Source: CATQHD01 sp965202675 | GTDB lineage: Bacteria > Actinomycetota > Acidimicrobiia > Spongiisociales > Spongiisociaceae | Reading direction: 5' to 3' | Assembly: GCA_965202675.1 (NCBI GenBank) | Contig: OZ241842.1 | Span: 1,054,001 to 1,118,000 of the forward strand | Length of the DNA: 64,000 nt | Shown here: piece by piece, positions 25,416 through 34,369 of the stretch | Layout: each line of letters starts with the position of its first letter | Position numbering within the stretch: position 1 is the stretch's first letter | Notes under the pieces: model-generated | What the model was told of the DNA's origin: nothing | Database searches by the model: none | What the model saw: only the letters and a program-made list of their open reading frames with translations | Program-made: the position numbers and the translations under genes

Positions 25416-26227
25416 CGCAGCAGCTCCTCCAACGCCCCCCGCACCCGGTCGGGCGCCTCGAGGAGAACGAGGTGGCCGCAACCCTCTACCACGTCCAGCT
25501 CGACATCTACATAGACCTCTACCGTATCTTCAGCTTTACCTTCAACTTTAACTTTAATCTCGGGGCCGGGGGCGGAGCGGGGCATCGCCAGCAGCTCGGC
25601 CGATCTCGCGGCCACCTCCAAGGGGACCTCCCGGTCTTCACTCCCCCACACCATACGCACCGGGCATACCAACCGAGCCAGGTGTTCCTCGTAGGTCTCG
25701 TTGACCGCCTCGACCAGGATGTCCCGCATGACCCCGGAGGCGGCCCGGTAGTCCGCCGACCCCCTCCGCCGTTTCTCCCGCTCGAGGCGGTCTCCGCTGA
25801 CCGCCCCTATCTTGTTGCCCCATTTCGCCAGCCTGTATACCAGGGGCGGTTTCCGCGGCGGGCGGCCGGGGGGGCGCAGCAGCGGAACGCCCACCAGCAC
25901 CAGCCCGGCCACCAGCTCGGGGCGTTGGGCAGCCAGCACGACGGCCGCCCGCCCGCCGAACGAGTGGCCCACCACTACCTGCGGCGCGCCTGTCTCCTCG
26001 ATGAGAGCGGCGGCTATGCGGGCGTACCCGGCCGCTCCCATCGGTCGGGAGGGCGGCGGGCTGGCCCCGAATCCGGGCAGGTCCACCGCCACGGCGTCCA
26101 AACCCTTCAAGACCCCGGTGAAATCGCGCCGGTCCCGCCCCCACCCGTGAAACGCCGCCGCCCGCGGCGCCCCCGATCCGTACCGTTCTCCGAACAGACG
26201 CCCGTCGAGGAAGCTCTTCAGGGGCAA
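25412..26227 (-). CDS. Alpha/beta hydrolase
   Basis: 271 residues. FHGWGRDRRDF (oxyanion region), the nucleophile elbow GHSFGG, GSEDREVP near the acid, and the catalytic His in EGCGH. Substrate unknown. I chose TTG at 26227 because AGGAGG precedes it by 4 nt; the open frame continues upstream without homology. An unusual Lys/Glu/Val-rich insert (about residues 217-238, AT-rich DNA at 25520-25565) lies just before the catalytic His. Coupled to the MurF-type gene. Confidence 0.8.
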   Translation of the reverse strand: MPLKSFLDGRLFGERYGSGAPRAAAFHGWGRDRRDFTGVLKGLDAVAVDLPGFGASPPPSRPMGAAGYARIAAALIEETGAPQVVVGHSFGGRAAVVLAAQRPELVAGLVLVGVPLLRPPGRPPRKPPLVYRLAKWGNKIGAVSGDRLEREKRRRGSADYRAASGVMRDILVEAVNETYEEHLARLVCPVRMVWGSEDREVPLEVAARSAELLAMPRSAPGPEIKVKVEGKAEDTVEVYVDVELDVVEGCGHLVLLEAPDRVRGALEELLR

Positions 26228-26363
26228 TTGCCCTCCTATCGATAAACTGCCGCCTTCCCGCCATGGTACGCAGCCGCATCCATGCGCTCCTCCTCGGCAA
26301 CCCCCGCCTCGGTCCGAACGATGCTCCGGATTCTCTATCCTGGTGAAAGACCGAGGAGGCGGC

Positions 26364-26957
26364 GTGAGCGAGTGGGCAACGATCGGATCGGTGGTGAAGC
26401 TGCAGGTCAGCTGCACCAGGATACGGCGCGGCCCGGTGTTCGACCCCGGACCTCTGCGGGAAGTGAGCCGGGTGCGCGTCAGCCCCGAAGGGGTAATGGG
26501 GTTCGACGGGAGCGCCTGGATGCTCGACAGCCACCATCGTTCCTTCCCGGACCGCAAGCCGGTGGCGCCCGACCGGGCCCTGCTGATCGGCTTCGAGGGC
26601 AACTACCGGCAGGTGTGGGACGCCTACGGCCCGACCCCTCTGGGAGCGGCCGGCGAGAACGTAATCGTCTCCTCCGACCGGGTCATCACCCCCGAAGAGA
26701 TAGCCAGCGGAGTGCGGATCGGCCGGGGCGGGGAAGCAATCGAGCTGGAAAACGCGGCGCCGGCGGTCGCCTGCGCCCCGTTCGCCCGCTACGTCCTGGG
26801 CCAACCCGACATGTCCGCCAAAGACGCCGACCCGGCCCGCCGCGTTCTGAGCCAGGGCCTGCGCGGATACCTCCTAGCATTCAACCGTACCGAACCCTAC
26901 GACGTGCTGCCGGGCGCCGAGGTAGCCATCCGCGAGCGCGCAGGAGCTGAAACATGA
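26364..26957 (+). CDS. MOSC-domain-like protein
   Basis: 197 residues. YGPTPLGAAGENVIV and the later ELENAAPAVACAPFARY resemble the core of MOSC domains, which carry sulfur in molybdenum-cofactor sulfurases. The usual PRxPC is altered to AVACAPF, so activity is uncertain. GTG start at 26364 preceded by AGGAGG at 4 nt. The last codons overlap the antitoxin start by 4 nt (ATGA). Confidence 0.6.
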   Translation: MSEWATIGSVVKLQVSCTRIRRGPVFDPGPLREVSRVRVSPEGVMGFDGSAWMLDSHHRSFPDRKPVAPDRALLIGFEGNYRQVWDAYGPTPLGAAGENVIVSSDRVITPEEIASGVRIGRGGEAIELENAAPAVACAPFARYVLGQPDMSAKDADPARRVLSQGLRGYLLAFNRTEPYDVLPGAEVAIRERAGAET

Positions 26958-27256
26958 CAACCGTGAGCAACCAGACGGGCAACGCCCTCGTAATCGAGTC
27001 ATCTGCGTTCGAGGACAGGTGCCTGGAACTGATGAAGGAAGCAGCCGACAACGGCTCTGAAATAGCGGTAACCGAGAATGGGCGCACCCTGCTGACCCTT
27101 GCGGTAACCGGGCCCGAAGCACAAAAGTCCAAAAAGCCTTTCCTGGACGCCGACCGTCATCTCCTCATATCCTATAGCGATATCATAAGTCCCATAAACG
27201 AGAACTGGGAAGCTGAATTCGACCAGAAATGGGATGATAAGCTTGGAAGTACTTGA
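26954..27256 (+). CDS. Phd/YefM-type antitoxin
   Basis: 100 residues. SSAFEDRCLELMKEAADNG and EIAVTENGRTLLTLAV follow the Phd/YefM pattern: an N-terminal DNA-binding fold then a flexible acidic C-terminus that wraps the toxin. Such proteins repress their own operon. The partner gene starts inside its 3' end at 27234 but is only a stump, so this antitoxin is probably orphaned. Confidence 0.7.
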   Translation: MTTVSNQTGNALVIESSAFEDRCLELMKEAADNGSEIAVTENGRTLLTLAVTGPEAQKSKKPFLDADRHLLISYSDIISPINENWEAEFDQKWDDKLGST

Positions 27257-27296
27257 CACCCATGTCCTGTTATGGTTGCAACCTCCCTATCTGTAG
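27234..27296 (+). pseudogene. Truncated PIN-domain (VapC-like) toxin
   Basis: Starts with ATG overlapping the antitoxin 3' end. It reads MISLEVLDTHVLLWLQPPYL and then stops. LDTHVLLW is the first strand of PIN-domain toxins with the first catalytic Asp; the remaining about 110 residues are absent. The break coincides with the start of the AT-rich IetAS segment, so insertion or deletion there probably removed the toxin. Confidence 0.65.
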
Positions 27297-27321
27297 ACCC
27301 CGCCTCATAGTCATATAAGCT

Positions 27322-29916
27322 TCAGACTGTATATCCAGATACTCGCGGGCGAATAGCAAGGCGTTCACGTATTTCCTGGTAAACAGGAATCTTTTCCCCA
27401 GCTTCTATGGTGAAGGCTAAACCATATCTGATTGGTTGATCAAGTAACCCGCCTTGTTCACGACAAAATACCTTGAAATTTAGATTTCCATCATCTACGA
27501 ACTCCACTGCCCTACAGCCTTTGTAGTGAGTGTGAAAGATGGTTCCACGCGGGACAGATTTATCAGAAGGCTGTAATCTAAAACGAGAAACACCTGCCTT
27601 TTCTTTAAAGTTATCCGGTTTAATTTCAAGTTTAGCTCGCCGATATGTCTGACTCCTAACATTGACAGGTGAAAACCAGGCTAGAGTCAATGTTATTGAT
27701 CGAGGCTCAGTAACCCGATCCAAACTAGGAGGTAATGGAATCCTGAATTGACGAGAATCCTTTGAGGGTAATATTTCACCATATCCTACGAGTGTAGCTC
27801 TATTAGATGCACAATTAATCGATTCTTCAATAACAGGATAGCCATATCCGAGAAGGCGCGCGATATTATCTCGACGTTCTATATAATGGCTTGTATCATT
27901 TGATTTACTGATACTTTCGAGTAAACAGCTTATCTCTTCACTCCAACGGGCGCGATGAACAAGAAGCGCTTTGATAACTACAGCGTAAAACTCCGGATCC
28001 ATACCAGCAAGTACGCCTTCATCATTACCTATCAGAAAATCGAATAACATATGAGCAGACCTCGTGGCAAGAGCAGTAGCTACACTAGTTCCTGACATCA
28101 ATCCTTGTTTGTCAAGTAACCCATTAGGATCTGGGATAGCAACCCCCAATCCATAGATACGACCCGCTGGTACAGGCTGTATGCTGATGCCTTGTTCATT
28201 TTTTCTTACAACCTGAAATCTTTCACGCCCTCCGGGCATAAATATATCCGGCTTTATTACTCCTTTATATCCTAAACCCTGACCTGAGCTGATGTTAGGT
28301 CCTTCTTCAATATATGGTTCATAATTGTGCGATAGTAGGTCCGTTTCAACTGAATCTGCATACCAAGATCCTACAGTTATAACATTTATAGCTTCAGCAG
28401 GAGACAACAAGGTGCGCTGTGATCTTTGATCACCGAGAGCTTGAAGGATGGCGCGTTGACGAAATTCCGGTGAATCAAGATCTTCGTTTCCTTGTAAGGC
28501 TGAAACTAACAATGGTTCGTGAACGTTACCGGCGCTGACAATAAACAATATATCATATCTAAAGGCCAAATAGTCGAGCAAACGCCCCAGAGGACTAATA
28601 TGGTTAGCAAATGGCCGTGTTCTATCACCAATTGAAAGGTTAACGATAAAGACATTTGGTGCTACCTCTTCTTCATCACCATCACCGAATCTCATACGCA
28701 TGACAGCACGATAAATTGTATCAACCAACAAGCGATCTCTTTGAATTCGTTCATCTTTATCGTTGCCAGACGCGTAGAGCACTGGTCGGATATAGATCGG
28801 GTGTTGTATAGATAGCTCGCTACGGTTTAGATCACCATGAATTATTAATGAAGCCATCCCCGTACCATGATACCGCTTCGTCGGAGAGCTGATCTCATTC
28901 AAGTTATCAGGATCGTCCAAGACAAGGTGACCATCCAGCAGTCGGTGAACTTGTACAGGAACACCATCAAACAGTCCAGCTATCGGAGAGTCTTCCTCTG
29001 GCAATAAAGGCTCAACTGATCGAATACCTGTAACAATCTTGCTTGCTATTGGCGGAAGGGATATAGTAGATTGGGGTCGTATATACATCACATCATCACA
29101 GATTACAAGTCCCACCTCCTCTCTCTGTAACAGAGAGTTTACCTCAGAAATCGGCAAGTCAATCAGAGCCGCTTCGTAAGCGATTTCCTGGATTGAGGAA
29201 CGGTGGATGATCTCACCACCTGAGATGTGAACAGCTTCCTGAAACTCATCAAAAGCCTGCCGTCTTCTTTCCGAACTGCGATAACTCCAGAGTTCAACCT
29301 CCAGTTTTACGTTGGTCTGTTGTGGCTGATCGGCGAGTTCGGTCCTCAGATAATCAATCATCTCTTGAGGAATTCTATCTTGAGGACCCCATGGCCGAAT
29401 ATCGCTTAGTTGCTCGAAAACTTTGCGCCAATTAGCAAACCCGTGTTCGAAAGGCTTTTCATCCTTATAACGATTCCAAAGACTGACAAGCTCTTGAAGT
29501 GCTCTAATATCTGGCATAGCTAAATATAATTGACCCCCTACCAGTTTGTCGTAGCGAACGTCACCCTTTCGTCCTCTGCGAGTGTCAACAATATGAAAAT
29601 CTTCATCTGGGTCAAATGTCGTTTCTCCTTCTCCCAGAAATTCTAGACCTTCAATACGATCAACCGCTTTATAAAAGTTGTTTATTGTGCCTGCTATCTC
29701 AAATACTAATGCGCGCTCAGGAGCAATGCTAGCAGGATCTTGTCTTAATTCAGGCAACCCACTATTTAGCACATTTTGGAGTCGTTGAAAGATCGGTCCT
29801 ATACGTTGAACTTGGCGCTGTTGATCGGGTAGATTTAAATTATTTGGAACACCGCGGCCAGCTGGACGCGGGCTAATCTCGGGATCCGGAATCGGAAGCA
29901 ATGGAAATTCCACCAT
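27322..29916 (-). CDS. IetS-like subtilisin-family serine protease (defence)
   Basis: 864 residues. An N-terminal region of about 300 residues has no recognised motif. The S8 protease domain follows: Asp in GLFDG (about 317), His in RYHGTGMAS (about 350), oxyanion Asn in SAGN (about 462) and Ser in SGTSVATALA (about 611). A C-terminal beta-rich region of about 200 residues ends the protein. No signal peptide, so it acts in the cytoplasm. Overlaps the AAA ATPase gene by 44 nt. AAA ATPase plus S8 protease is the architecture of the IetAS anti-phage system. DNA is far more AT-rich than its surroundings. Confidence 0.82.
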   Translation of the reverse strand: MVEFPLLPIPDPEISPRPAGRGVPNNLNLPDQQRQVQRIGPIFQRLQNVLNSGLPELRQDPASIAPERALVFEIAGTINNFYKAVDRIEGLEFLGEGETTFDPDEDFHIVDTRRGRKGDVRYDKLVGGQLYLAMPDIRALQELVSLWNRYKDEKPFEHGFANWRKVFEQLSDIRPWGPQDRIPQEMIDYLRTELADQPQQTNVKLEVELWSYRSSERRRQAFDEFQEAVHISGGEIIHRSSIQEIAYEAALIDLPISEVNSLLQREEVGLVICDDVMYIRPQSTISLPPIASKIVTGIRSVEPLLPEEDSPIAGLFDGVPVQVHRLLDGHLVLDDPDNLNEISSPTKRYHGTGMASLIIHGDLNRSELSIQHPIYIRPVLYASGNDKDERIQRDRLLVDTIYRAVMRMRFGDGDEEEVAPNVFIVNLSIGDRTRPFANHISPLGRLLDYLAFRYDILFIVSAGNVHEPLLVSALQGNEDLDSPEFRQRAILQALGDQRSQRTLLSPAEAINVITVGSWYADSVETDLLSHNYEPYIEEGPNISSGQGLGYKGVIKPDIFMPGGRERFQVVRKNEQGISIQPVPAGRIYGLGVAIPDPNGLLDKQGLMSGTSVATALATRSAHMLFDFLIGNDEGVLAGMDPEFYAVVIKALLVHRARWSEEISCLLESISKSNDTSHYIERRDNIARLLGYGYPVIEESINCASNRATLVGYGEILPSKDSRQFRIPLPPSLDRVTEPRSITLTLAWFSPVNVRSQTYRRAKLEIKPDNFKEKAGVSRFRLQPSDKSVPRGTIFHTHYKGCRAVEFVDDGNLNFKVFCREQGGLLDQPIRYGLAFTIEAGEKIPVYQEIRERLAIRPRVSGYTV

Positions 29917-30898
29917 CCAATACCTCCCTTATGATCTGTAAGGTTTCTGTCCACTGTCTAAGCTTATCAGTGATAATTTTCTTCAATGTAAGTTCGCCCA
30001 TAGAGAGCACATAACGTCGCCGTATATCACGACAGAACTCCTCGGCTTCGGCATAGCTGATAGATCCTAGTCGCTTGGCAATCGTCTCCGCCGTCCGGCC
30101 CATTGGTTCATCAAAGGTGGCTCCAAAACGGGCAATATAGGTAGTAAGTTCTCGACGAGTGGGCGGCTGGAGTAGGACCCGTACCTGAAAGCGCCTCCAG
30201 GTAGCCCGATCCAACAGTTCTGGATGATTGGTGGCGGCTACTACTACTGTATAGCTAGGCATATCGTCGACCTGCATAAGCAAAGATGAAACCACACGCT
30301 TGATCTCACCGGTCTCATGAATATCTCCTCGCTCCTTCCCCACTGTGTCGAACTCGTCAAAGAATAGAACACAGGGTGTGGTGCGGGCATAGTCAAAAAC
30401 CCTCTTGAGCCGCGATGCTGTCTCCCCCAGGAAACTGCCGATCATCGACTCATATCGAACAACGAAGAACGGTAGAGACAACGCTTCCGCTATAGCCTCC
30501 GCCAGAGAGGTCTTTCCGTTGCCGGGCGGCCCAACCAACAACACTCGGTGACGCGGCTCCAATGAGTGCGCCCGCAACACACCACCGCGATGCTGTTCCT
30601 CGATCAGCTCGTAACATGCCTGCCGGTTGTGTTCTGAAAGGACTATGTCCTCGATCCGCCGACGAGGCGCCATCTCGATCAGAAATTCACGATGCTTCAG
30701 GCTGTTCTGACCGATGAACCTGGCGGAGGCTGGACGGTCACCGTTGCTGCTCATCGCTTCGGTCAGGCGGTCCGCCAGAATGTTGTGCCGCTTTGCCCGC
30801 TCTTCGGCGATGATCGCTTCCACCGCGGCTCGGGCACGCGTCTTGTCATCGTTCGAAACAGCCCTCACCAGTGAAATGAGCAGATCGCTGCGCGCCAT
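29873..30898 (-). CDS. IetA-like AAA ATPase (defence)
   Basis: 341 residues. A helical N-terminal region (about 1-90) is followed by one AAA domain: GPPGNGKTS (Walker A, about 123), VLFFDEFD (Walker B, about 177), ATNHPELLDRATWRRF (sensor 1 and Arg finger). In IetAS systems the ATPase is thought to control the partner protease. First gene of the pair; base composition is shifted to AT, supporting transfer. Confidence 0.82.
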   Translation of the reverse strand: MARSDLLISLVRAVSNDDKTRARAAVEAIIAEERAKRHNILADRLTEAMSSNGDRPASARFIGQNSLKHREFLIEMAPRRRIEDIVLSEHNRQACYELIEEQHRGGVLRAHSLEPRHRVLLVGPPGNGKTSLAEAIAEALSLPFFVVRYESMIGSFLGETASRLKRVFDYARTTPCVLFFDEFDTVGKERGDIHETGEIKRVVSSLLMQVDDMPSYTVVVAATNHPELLDRATWRRFQVRVLLQPPTRRELTTYIARFGATFDEPMGRTAETIAKRLGSISYAEAEEFCRDIRRRYVLSMGELTLKKIITDKLRQWTETLQIIREVLDGGISIASDSGSRD

Positions 30899-30990
30899 TG
30901 CATCCCTCCTGCGTGGAGCCCGTTCTACATCAATCTAACCCAACACCTCCCTTACATGCCGTCAAAAGGGGCAGGTAGGAAGAAATTGGG

Positions 30991-31797
30991 TCAGAGTCCG
31001 CCTTCCTCCCCGGGGGCGCCGCCGCCTGCGGCTACGGCGTGGAAGCCGGCGTCTACGTGGATCACTTCGCCGGTTACCTTGGTGGAGAAGTCGGAGAGCA
31101 GCACGCAGATCATGTTGGCTACGGGGGTGGGGTCGTTGCCGTCCCAGGCCAGGGGGGCGCGTTCGTCCCAGACTTCCTGGAAGCGGGAGAAACCGGCTAT
31201 GCCCTTTGCGGCTACCGTGGCCAGAGGGCCGGCCGACACGGCGTTGACCCGGACGTTGGAGGGGCCGAGGTCGCGGGCCAGGTAGCGGGTGACCGAGGCC
31301 AGCGCCGCCTTGCATACGCCCATCCAGTCGTAGGAGGGCCAAGCCTGGGTGCTGTTGTCGAAGTCGAGGGTTGCCAACGCGCCTCCGTCCGCCTTCTCGA
31401 ACAGGGGAAGCAGCCCCGCCGCCAGGGTCTTGTAGGAGAAGGCCGAGGTGGTGAAGGCCAGGGCGGCGCTCTCGGAGGGGGTGGTCAGGAAGTTGCCCCC
31501 CAGGGCGTCCTCCGGGGCGTAGGCAATGGCGTGGACCGCTCCGTCCAGGCCGCCCCACCGCCCGTCCAGCTCGGCGGCCAGCCGTTCCATGTGGGCGGGG
31601 TCGTTGATGTCCAGCTCGAACACATCGGGGGGGTCGGGCAGGCGGCGGGCGGCCCGCTCCGTAAGGCGCATACCCCGCCCGAAACCGGTCAACACCAGCC
31701 GGGCGCCCTGCTCCTGGGCCACCCGGGCGGTATGCCAGGCGATGGAGCCGTGGGTCAACACGCCGGTTACCAGCAGCCGTTTGTCGGCCAACAGCAT
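30991..31797 (-). CDS. fabI: Enoyl-[acyl-carrier-protein] reductase, InhA/FabI type
   Basis: 268 residues. NADH-dependent last step of the fatty-acid elongation cycle. The N-terminus LLVTGVLTHGSIAWHTA and VAQEQGARLVLTGF closely resemble mycobacterial InhA. The active-site Tyr and Lys lie in YDWMGVCKAAL with the six-residue spacing of the family. The C-terminus is Gly-rich. Follows acs by 57 nt on the same strand. Confidence 0.93.
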   Translation of the reverse strand: MLLADKRLLVTGVLTHGSIAWHTARVAQEQGARLVLTGFGRGMRLTERAARRLPDPPDVFELDINDPAHMERLAAELDGRWGGLDGAVHAIAYAPEDALGGNFLTTPSESAALAFTTSAFSYKTLAAGLLPLFEKADGGALATLDFDNSTQAWPSYDWMGVCKAALASVTRYLARDLGPSNVRVNAVSAGPLATVAAKGIAGFSRFQEVWDERAPLAWDGNDPTPVANMICVLLSDFSTKVTGEVIHVDAGFHAVAAGGGAPGEEGGL

Positions 31798-31854
31798 GGT
31801 GTTTCCTCCTATGGTCGCAGGCGCAGTTTCAAAACGGCCCTCCGGCCGGGGGGC

Positions 31855-33837
31855 TCAGTCCTCCGGCGGGGCGGCGGCCGCCTTCTCGGCGATCTCGGCC
31901 ACGATATCGGCGTTGGCGAGGGTGGTCACGTCGCCCAGGCTGCGCTGCTCCGATATGTCCCGCAGCAGCCTGCGCATGATCTTGCCCGAGCGGGTCTTGG
32001 GCACATCCGGGGTGAAGACGATGCTCTTGGGCTTGGCGATCGGCCCGATCGACCCGGCCACATGGTCGCGCAGGGCTTCGATCAGCCCGTCGTCGCCCTC
32101 GACGCCCCCCCGCAGGCTCACGAAAGCGGCGATGGCCTGGCCGGTGAGGGGGTCGCTGCGTCCCACCACCGCCGCCTCCGCCACCGCCGGGTGCGACACC
32201 AGGGCCGACTCCACTTCCATGGTGGAGATGTTGTGCCCGGACACCAGCATTACGTCGTCCACCCGGCCCAGCAGCCACAGGTAGCCGTCCTCGTCCTGCT
32301 TGGCGCCGTCGCCCGGGAAGTAGAGGCCCTCGAAACGCGACCAGTAGGTGTCGATGTACCGCTGGTCGTCGCCCCAGATGGAACGGAGCATGGAGGGCCA
32401 GGGGCTGCGGATAACCAGGTAGCCGCCTCCTCCCCTGCCGACCGGGGCGCCCTCCTCGTCCACCACGTCGGCCTCGATGCCCGGCATGGGAATGGTGGCG
32501 CTGCCCGGCTTGGTCGCGGTGATGCCCGGCAGGGGCGAGATCATGATCGAACCGGTCTCGGTCTGCCACCAGGTGTCCACCACCGGGGCGTTCTCACCGC
32601 CGATGTGCTCGTGATACCACATCCACGCCTCGGGGTTTATCGGCTCCCCCACCGTCCCCAGCAGGCGGAGGGAGGACAGATCGTGGCGCCGGGGGTACTG
32701 CTCGCCCCATTTCATGAAAGCCCGGATGGCGGTGGGGGCGGTGTAGAGCTGGGTAACCCGGTACTTGGCGGCGATCGCCCAGAGCCGGTCCAGGTCGGGG
32801 TAGTCGGGCGTCCCCTCGTACATGACCGAGGTGGTCCGGTTGGCCAGGGGGCCGTAGACGATGTAGGTGTGGCCGGTCACCCATCCGATGTCCGCCGCGC
32901 ACCACCATATGTCCCGGTCGGGTTTGATGTCGAACACGTAGCTGTGGGTGGCGGCCGCCCCCACCAGGTACCCGCCGGTGGTGTGCATGATGCCTTTGGG
33001 CTTGGCGGTGGTGCCGGATGTGTAGAGGATGTAGAGCAGGTCCTCGGCGTTCATGACCTCCGGCGGGCATTCGGCGGGCCGGCCTTCCACCAGGTCGTGC
33101 CACCAGATGTCCCGGCCCGGCTTCATCTCCGCCTCGTTCCCGGTGCGGCGCAGCACGATGCAGTGCTCGATGAAATCGGTGCGCTCCATGGCGCGGTCGG
33201 CCGCCCCTTTGAGGTCGACTACGCCGCCCCGCCGCCAGGCGCCGTCGCAGGTGATGAGCACCCTGGCGCCGGCGTCCTCCACCCGGTCGACGATGGCGTC
33301 GGAGGAGAACCCCCCGAAGATCACGCTGTGGGCGGCGCCGATGCGGGCGCAGGCCAGCATTGCTACGGCCAGCTCGGGAACCATGCCCATGTAGACGGCG
33401 ATGCGGTCGCCCTTCTCCACCCCGATGGAGCGGAGGCCGTTGGCGAAGCGGCACACCTCGTCGTACAGATCCTGGTAGGTGAGCACCCGCTCGTCCCCCG
33501 GCTCGCCCTCCCAGTAGTAGGCCGCCTTGCCGCCGTGCCCGGCCTCGATGTGGCGGTCCAGGCAGTTGTAGGTGATGTTGAGCTCGCCGTCGGTGAACCA
33601 TTTGAAGAACGGCGGGTTGGAATCGTCCAGGACCACGGTGGGTTCCCTGAACCAGGTGACCCGCTTCCGGGCCTGGGCCTCCCAGTAGGCGGCCGGGTCC
33701 GAAGCGGCCCTTTCGTGCAGGCCCGGTTGGGCGTTGGCCTGGGCGGTGAAGTCGGAGGACGGCGGGAACATACGGTCTTCCCGCAAGAGACTTTCGATGG
33801 TGCGTTCGGACACGTCTCCTCGCTTCGGTCGGTTCAA
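31855..33837 (-). CDS. acs: Acetyl-CoA synthetase
   Basis: 660 residues, full length. Activates acetate to acetyl-CoA through acetyl-AMP. YTSGTTAKPKGIMHTTGG is the AMP-binding P-loop, WWQTETG the adenylate motif, and PKTRSGKIMRRLLRDI near the C-terminus carries the Lys that is acetylated for control in this family. Supplies acetyl-CoA upstream of fatty-acid synthesis, in keeping with fabI next door. Confidence 0.96.
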   Translation of the reverse strand: MNRPKRGDVSERTIESLLREDRMFPPSSDFTAQANAQPGLHERAASDPAAYWEAQARKRVTWFREPTVVLDDSNPPFFKWFTDGELNITYNCLDRHIEAGHGGKAAYYWEGEPGDERVLTYQDLYDEVCRFANGLRSIGVEKGDRIAVYMGMVPELAVAMLACARIGAAHSVIFGGFSSDAIVDRVEDAGARVLITCDGAWRRGGVVDLKGAADRAMERTDFIEHCIVLRRTGNEAEMKPGRDIWWHDLVEGRPAECPPEVMNAEDLLYILYTSGTTAKPKGIMHTTGGYLVGAAATHSYVFDIKPDRDIWWCAADIGWVTGHTYIVYGPLANRTTSVMYEGTPDYPDLDRLWAIAAKYRVTQLYTAPTAIRAFMKWGEQYPRRHDLSSLRLLGTVGEPINPEAWMWYHEHIGGENAPVVDTWWQTETGSIMISPLPGITATKPGSATIPMPGIEADVVDEEGAPVGRGGGGYLVIRSPWPSMLRSIWGDDQRYIDTYWSRFEGLYFPGDGAKQDEDGYLWLLGRVDDVMLVSGHNISTMEVESALVSHPAVAEAAVVGRSDPLTGQAIAAFVSLRGGVEGDDGLIEALRDHVAGSIGPIAKPKSIVFTPDVPKTRSGKIMRRLLRDISEQRSLGDVTTLANADIVAEIAEKAAAAPPED

Positions 33838-33976
33838 GGAGAGGCTACCGCGTCGCGGACCGAGCCGCGCCGAGGCAAGGAGGAGGGTCGGCGCGGCTCG
33901 GCATAAGGCCCTATCGAGAGAACCGGCTGCTGGGAAGCCCCCGGCGTGGGGCGGCGGCCGGGCGGATCGGCGGGCG

Positions 33977-34309
33977 CTACTGGCGGTGGTCGCTTCGGCG
34001 GCGCCTCCTGGGGATACCCCCCGGCGTTCTGAAACAGGTGATCTGGGCGTCGAGGTCCTCGATGATGGAGTTGGTCATTATGGACTCGTCGAGCCTCAGG
34101 TTGGCGGCGCGCAACCTCTCCTGCAGCTCCTCGAGGCGCTCTTCCACTTCGGCTCTCAGCTCCTCGATCTCCCGGTCGGCCCTGGCAAACCCCTCGTTCA
34201 TCTCCTCGAAGAGGACGTTCAGCCGCCGGTTGGTCTTCCACAGGTAGAAGAGGACGAAAGCCTCCAGGAGGCCGATGACCGCGATCCAAAAAATGGTTGT
34301 TGCATCCAT
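33977..34309 (-). CDS. Small membrane-anchored coiled-coil protein
   Basis: 110 residues. One N-terminal transmembrane segment (about 5-23), then a Glu/Arg-rich coiled coil (about 30-85) and a basic tail. Not a recognised family. The promoter is well formed (see 34316-34344) and the ATG lies 6 nt after the -10, so the mRNA is probably leaderless. Confidence 0.6.
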   Translation of the reverse strand: MDATTIFWIAVIGLLEAFVLFYLWKTNRRLNVLFEEMNEGFARADREIEELRAEVEERLEELQERLRAANLRLDESIMTNSIIEDLDAQITCFRTPGGIPRRRRRSDHRQ

Positions 34310-34315
34310 GCCCCC

Positions 34316-34344
34316 ATGATAAAGCCGATTCCGAGGTCCATCAA
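34316..34344 (-). promoter_or_regulatory. Leaderless sigma-70-type promoter with A-tract
   Basis: -35 TTGATG (34344-34339), 17-bp spacer, -10 TATCAT (34321-34316), ATG at 34309. Just upstream is GAGTGACAAAAAAATC, the same sequence that precedes the promoters of elements A1 and A2. Confidence 0.6.
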
Positions 34345-34369
34345 GAGAAACCGGCAGATTTTTTTGTCA

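Noticed and set aside
34353..34362. T7 run as an intrinsic terminator on the plus strand
   Set aside because: No hairpin precedes it and no plus-strand gene ends there; it fits better as an A-tract upstream of the minus-strand promoter.
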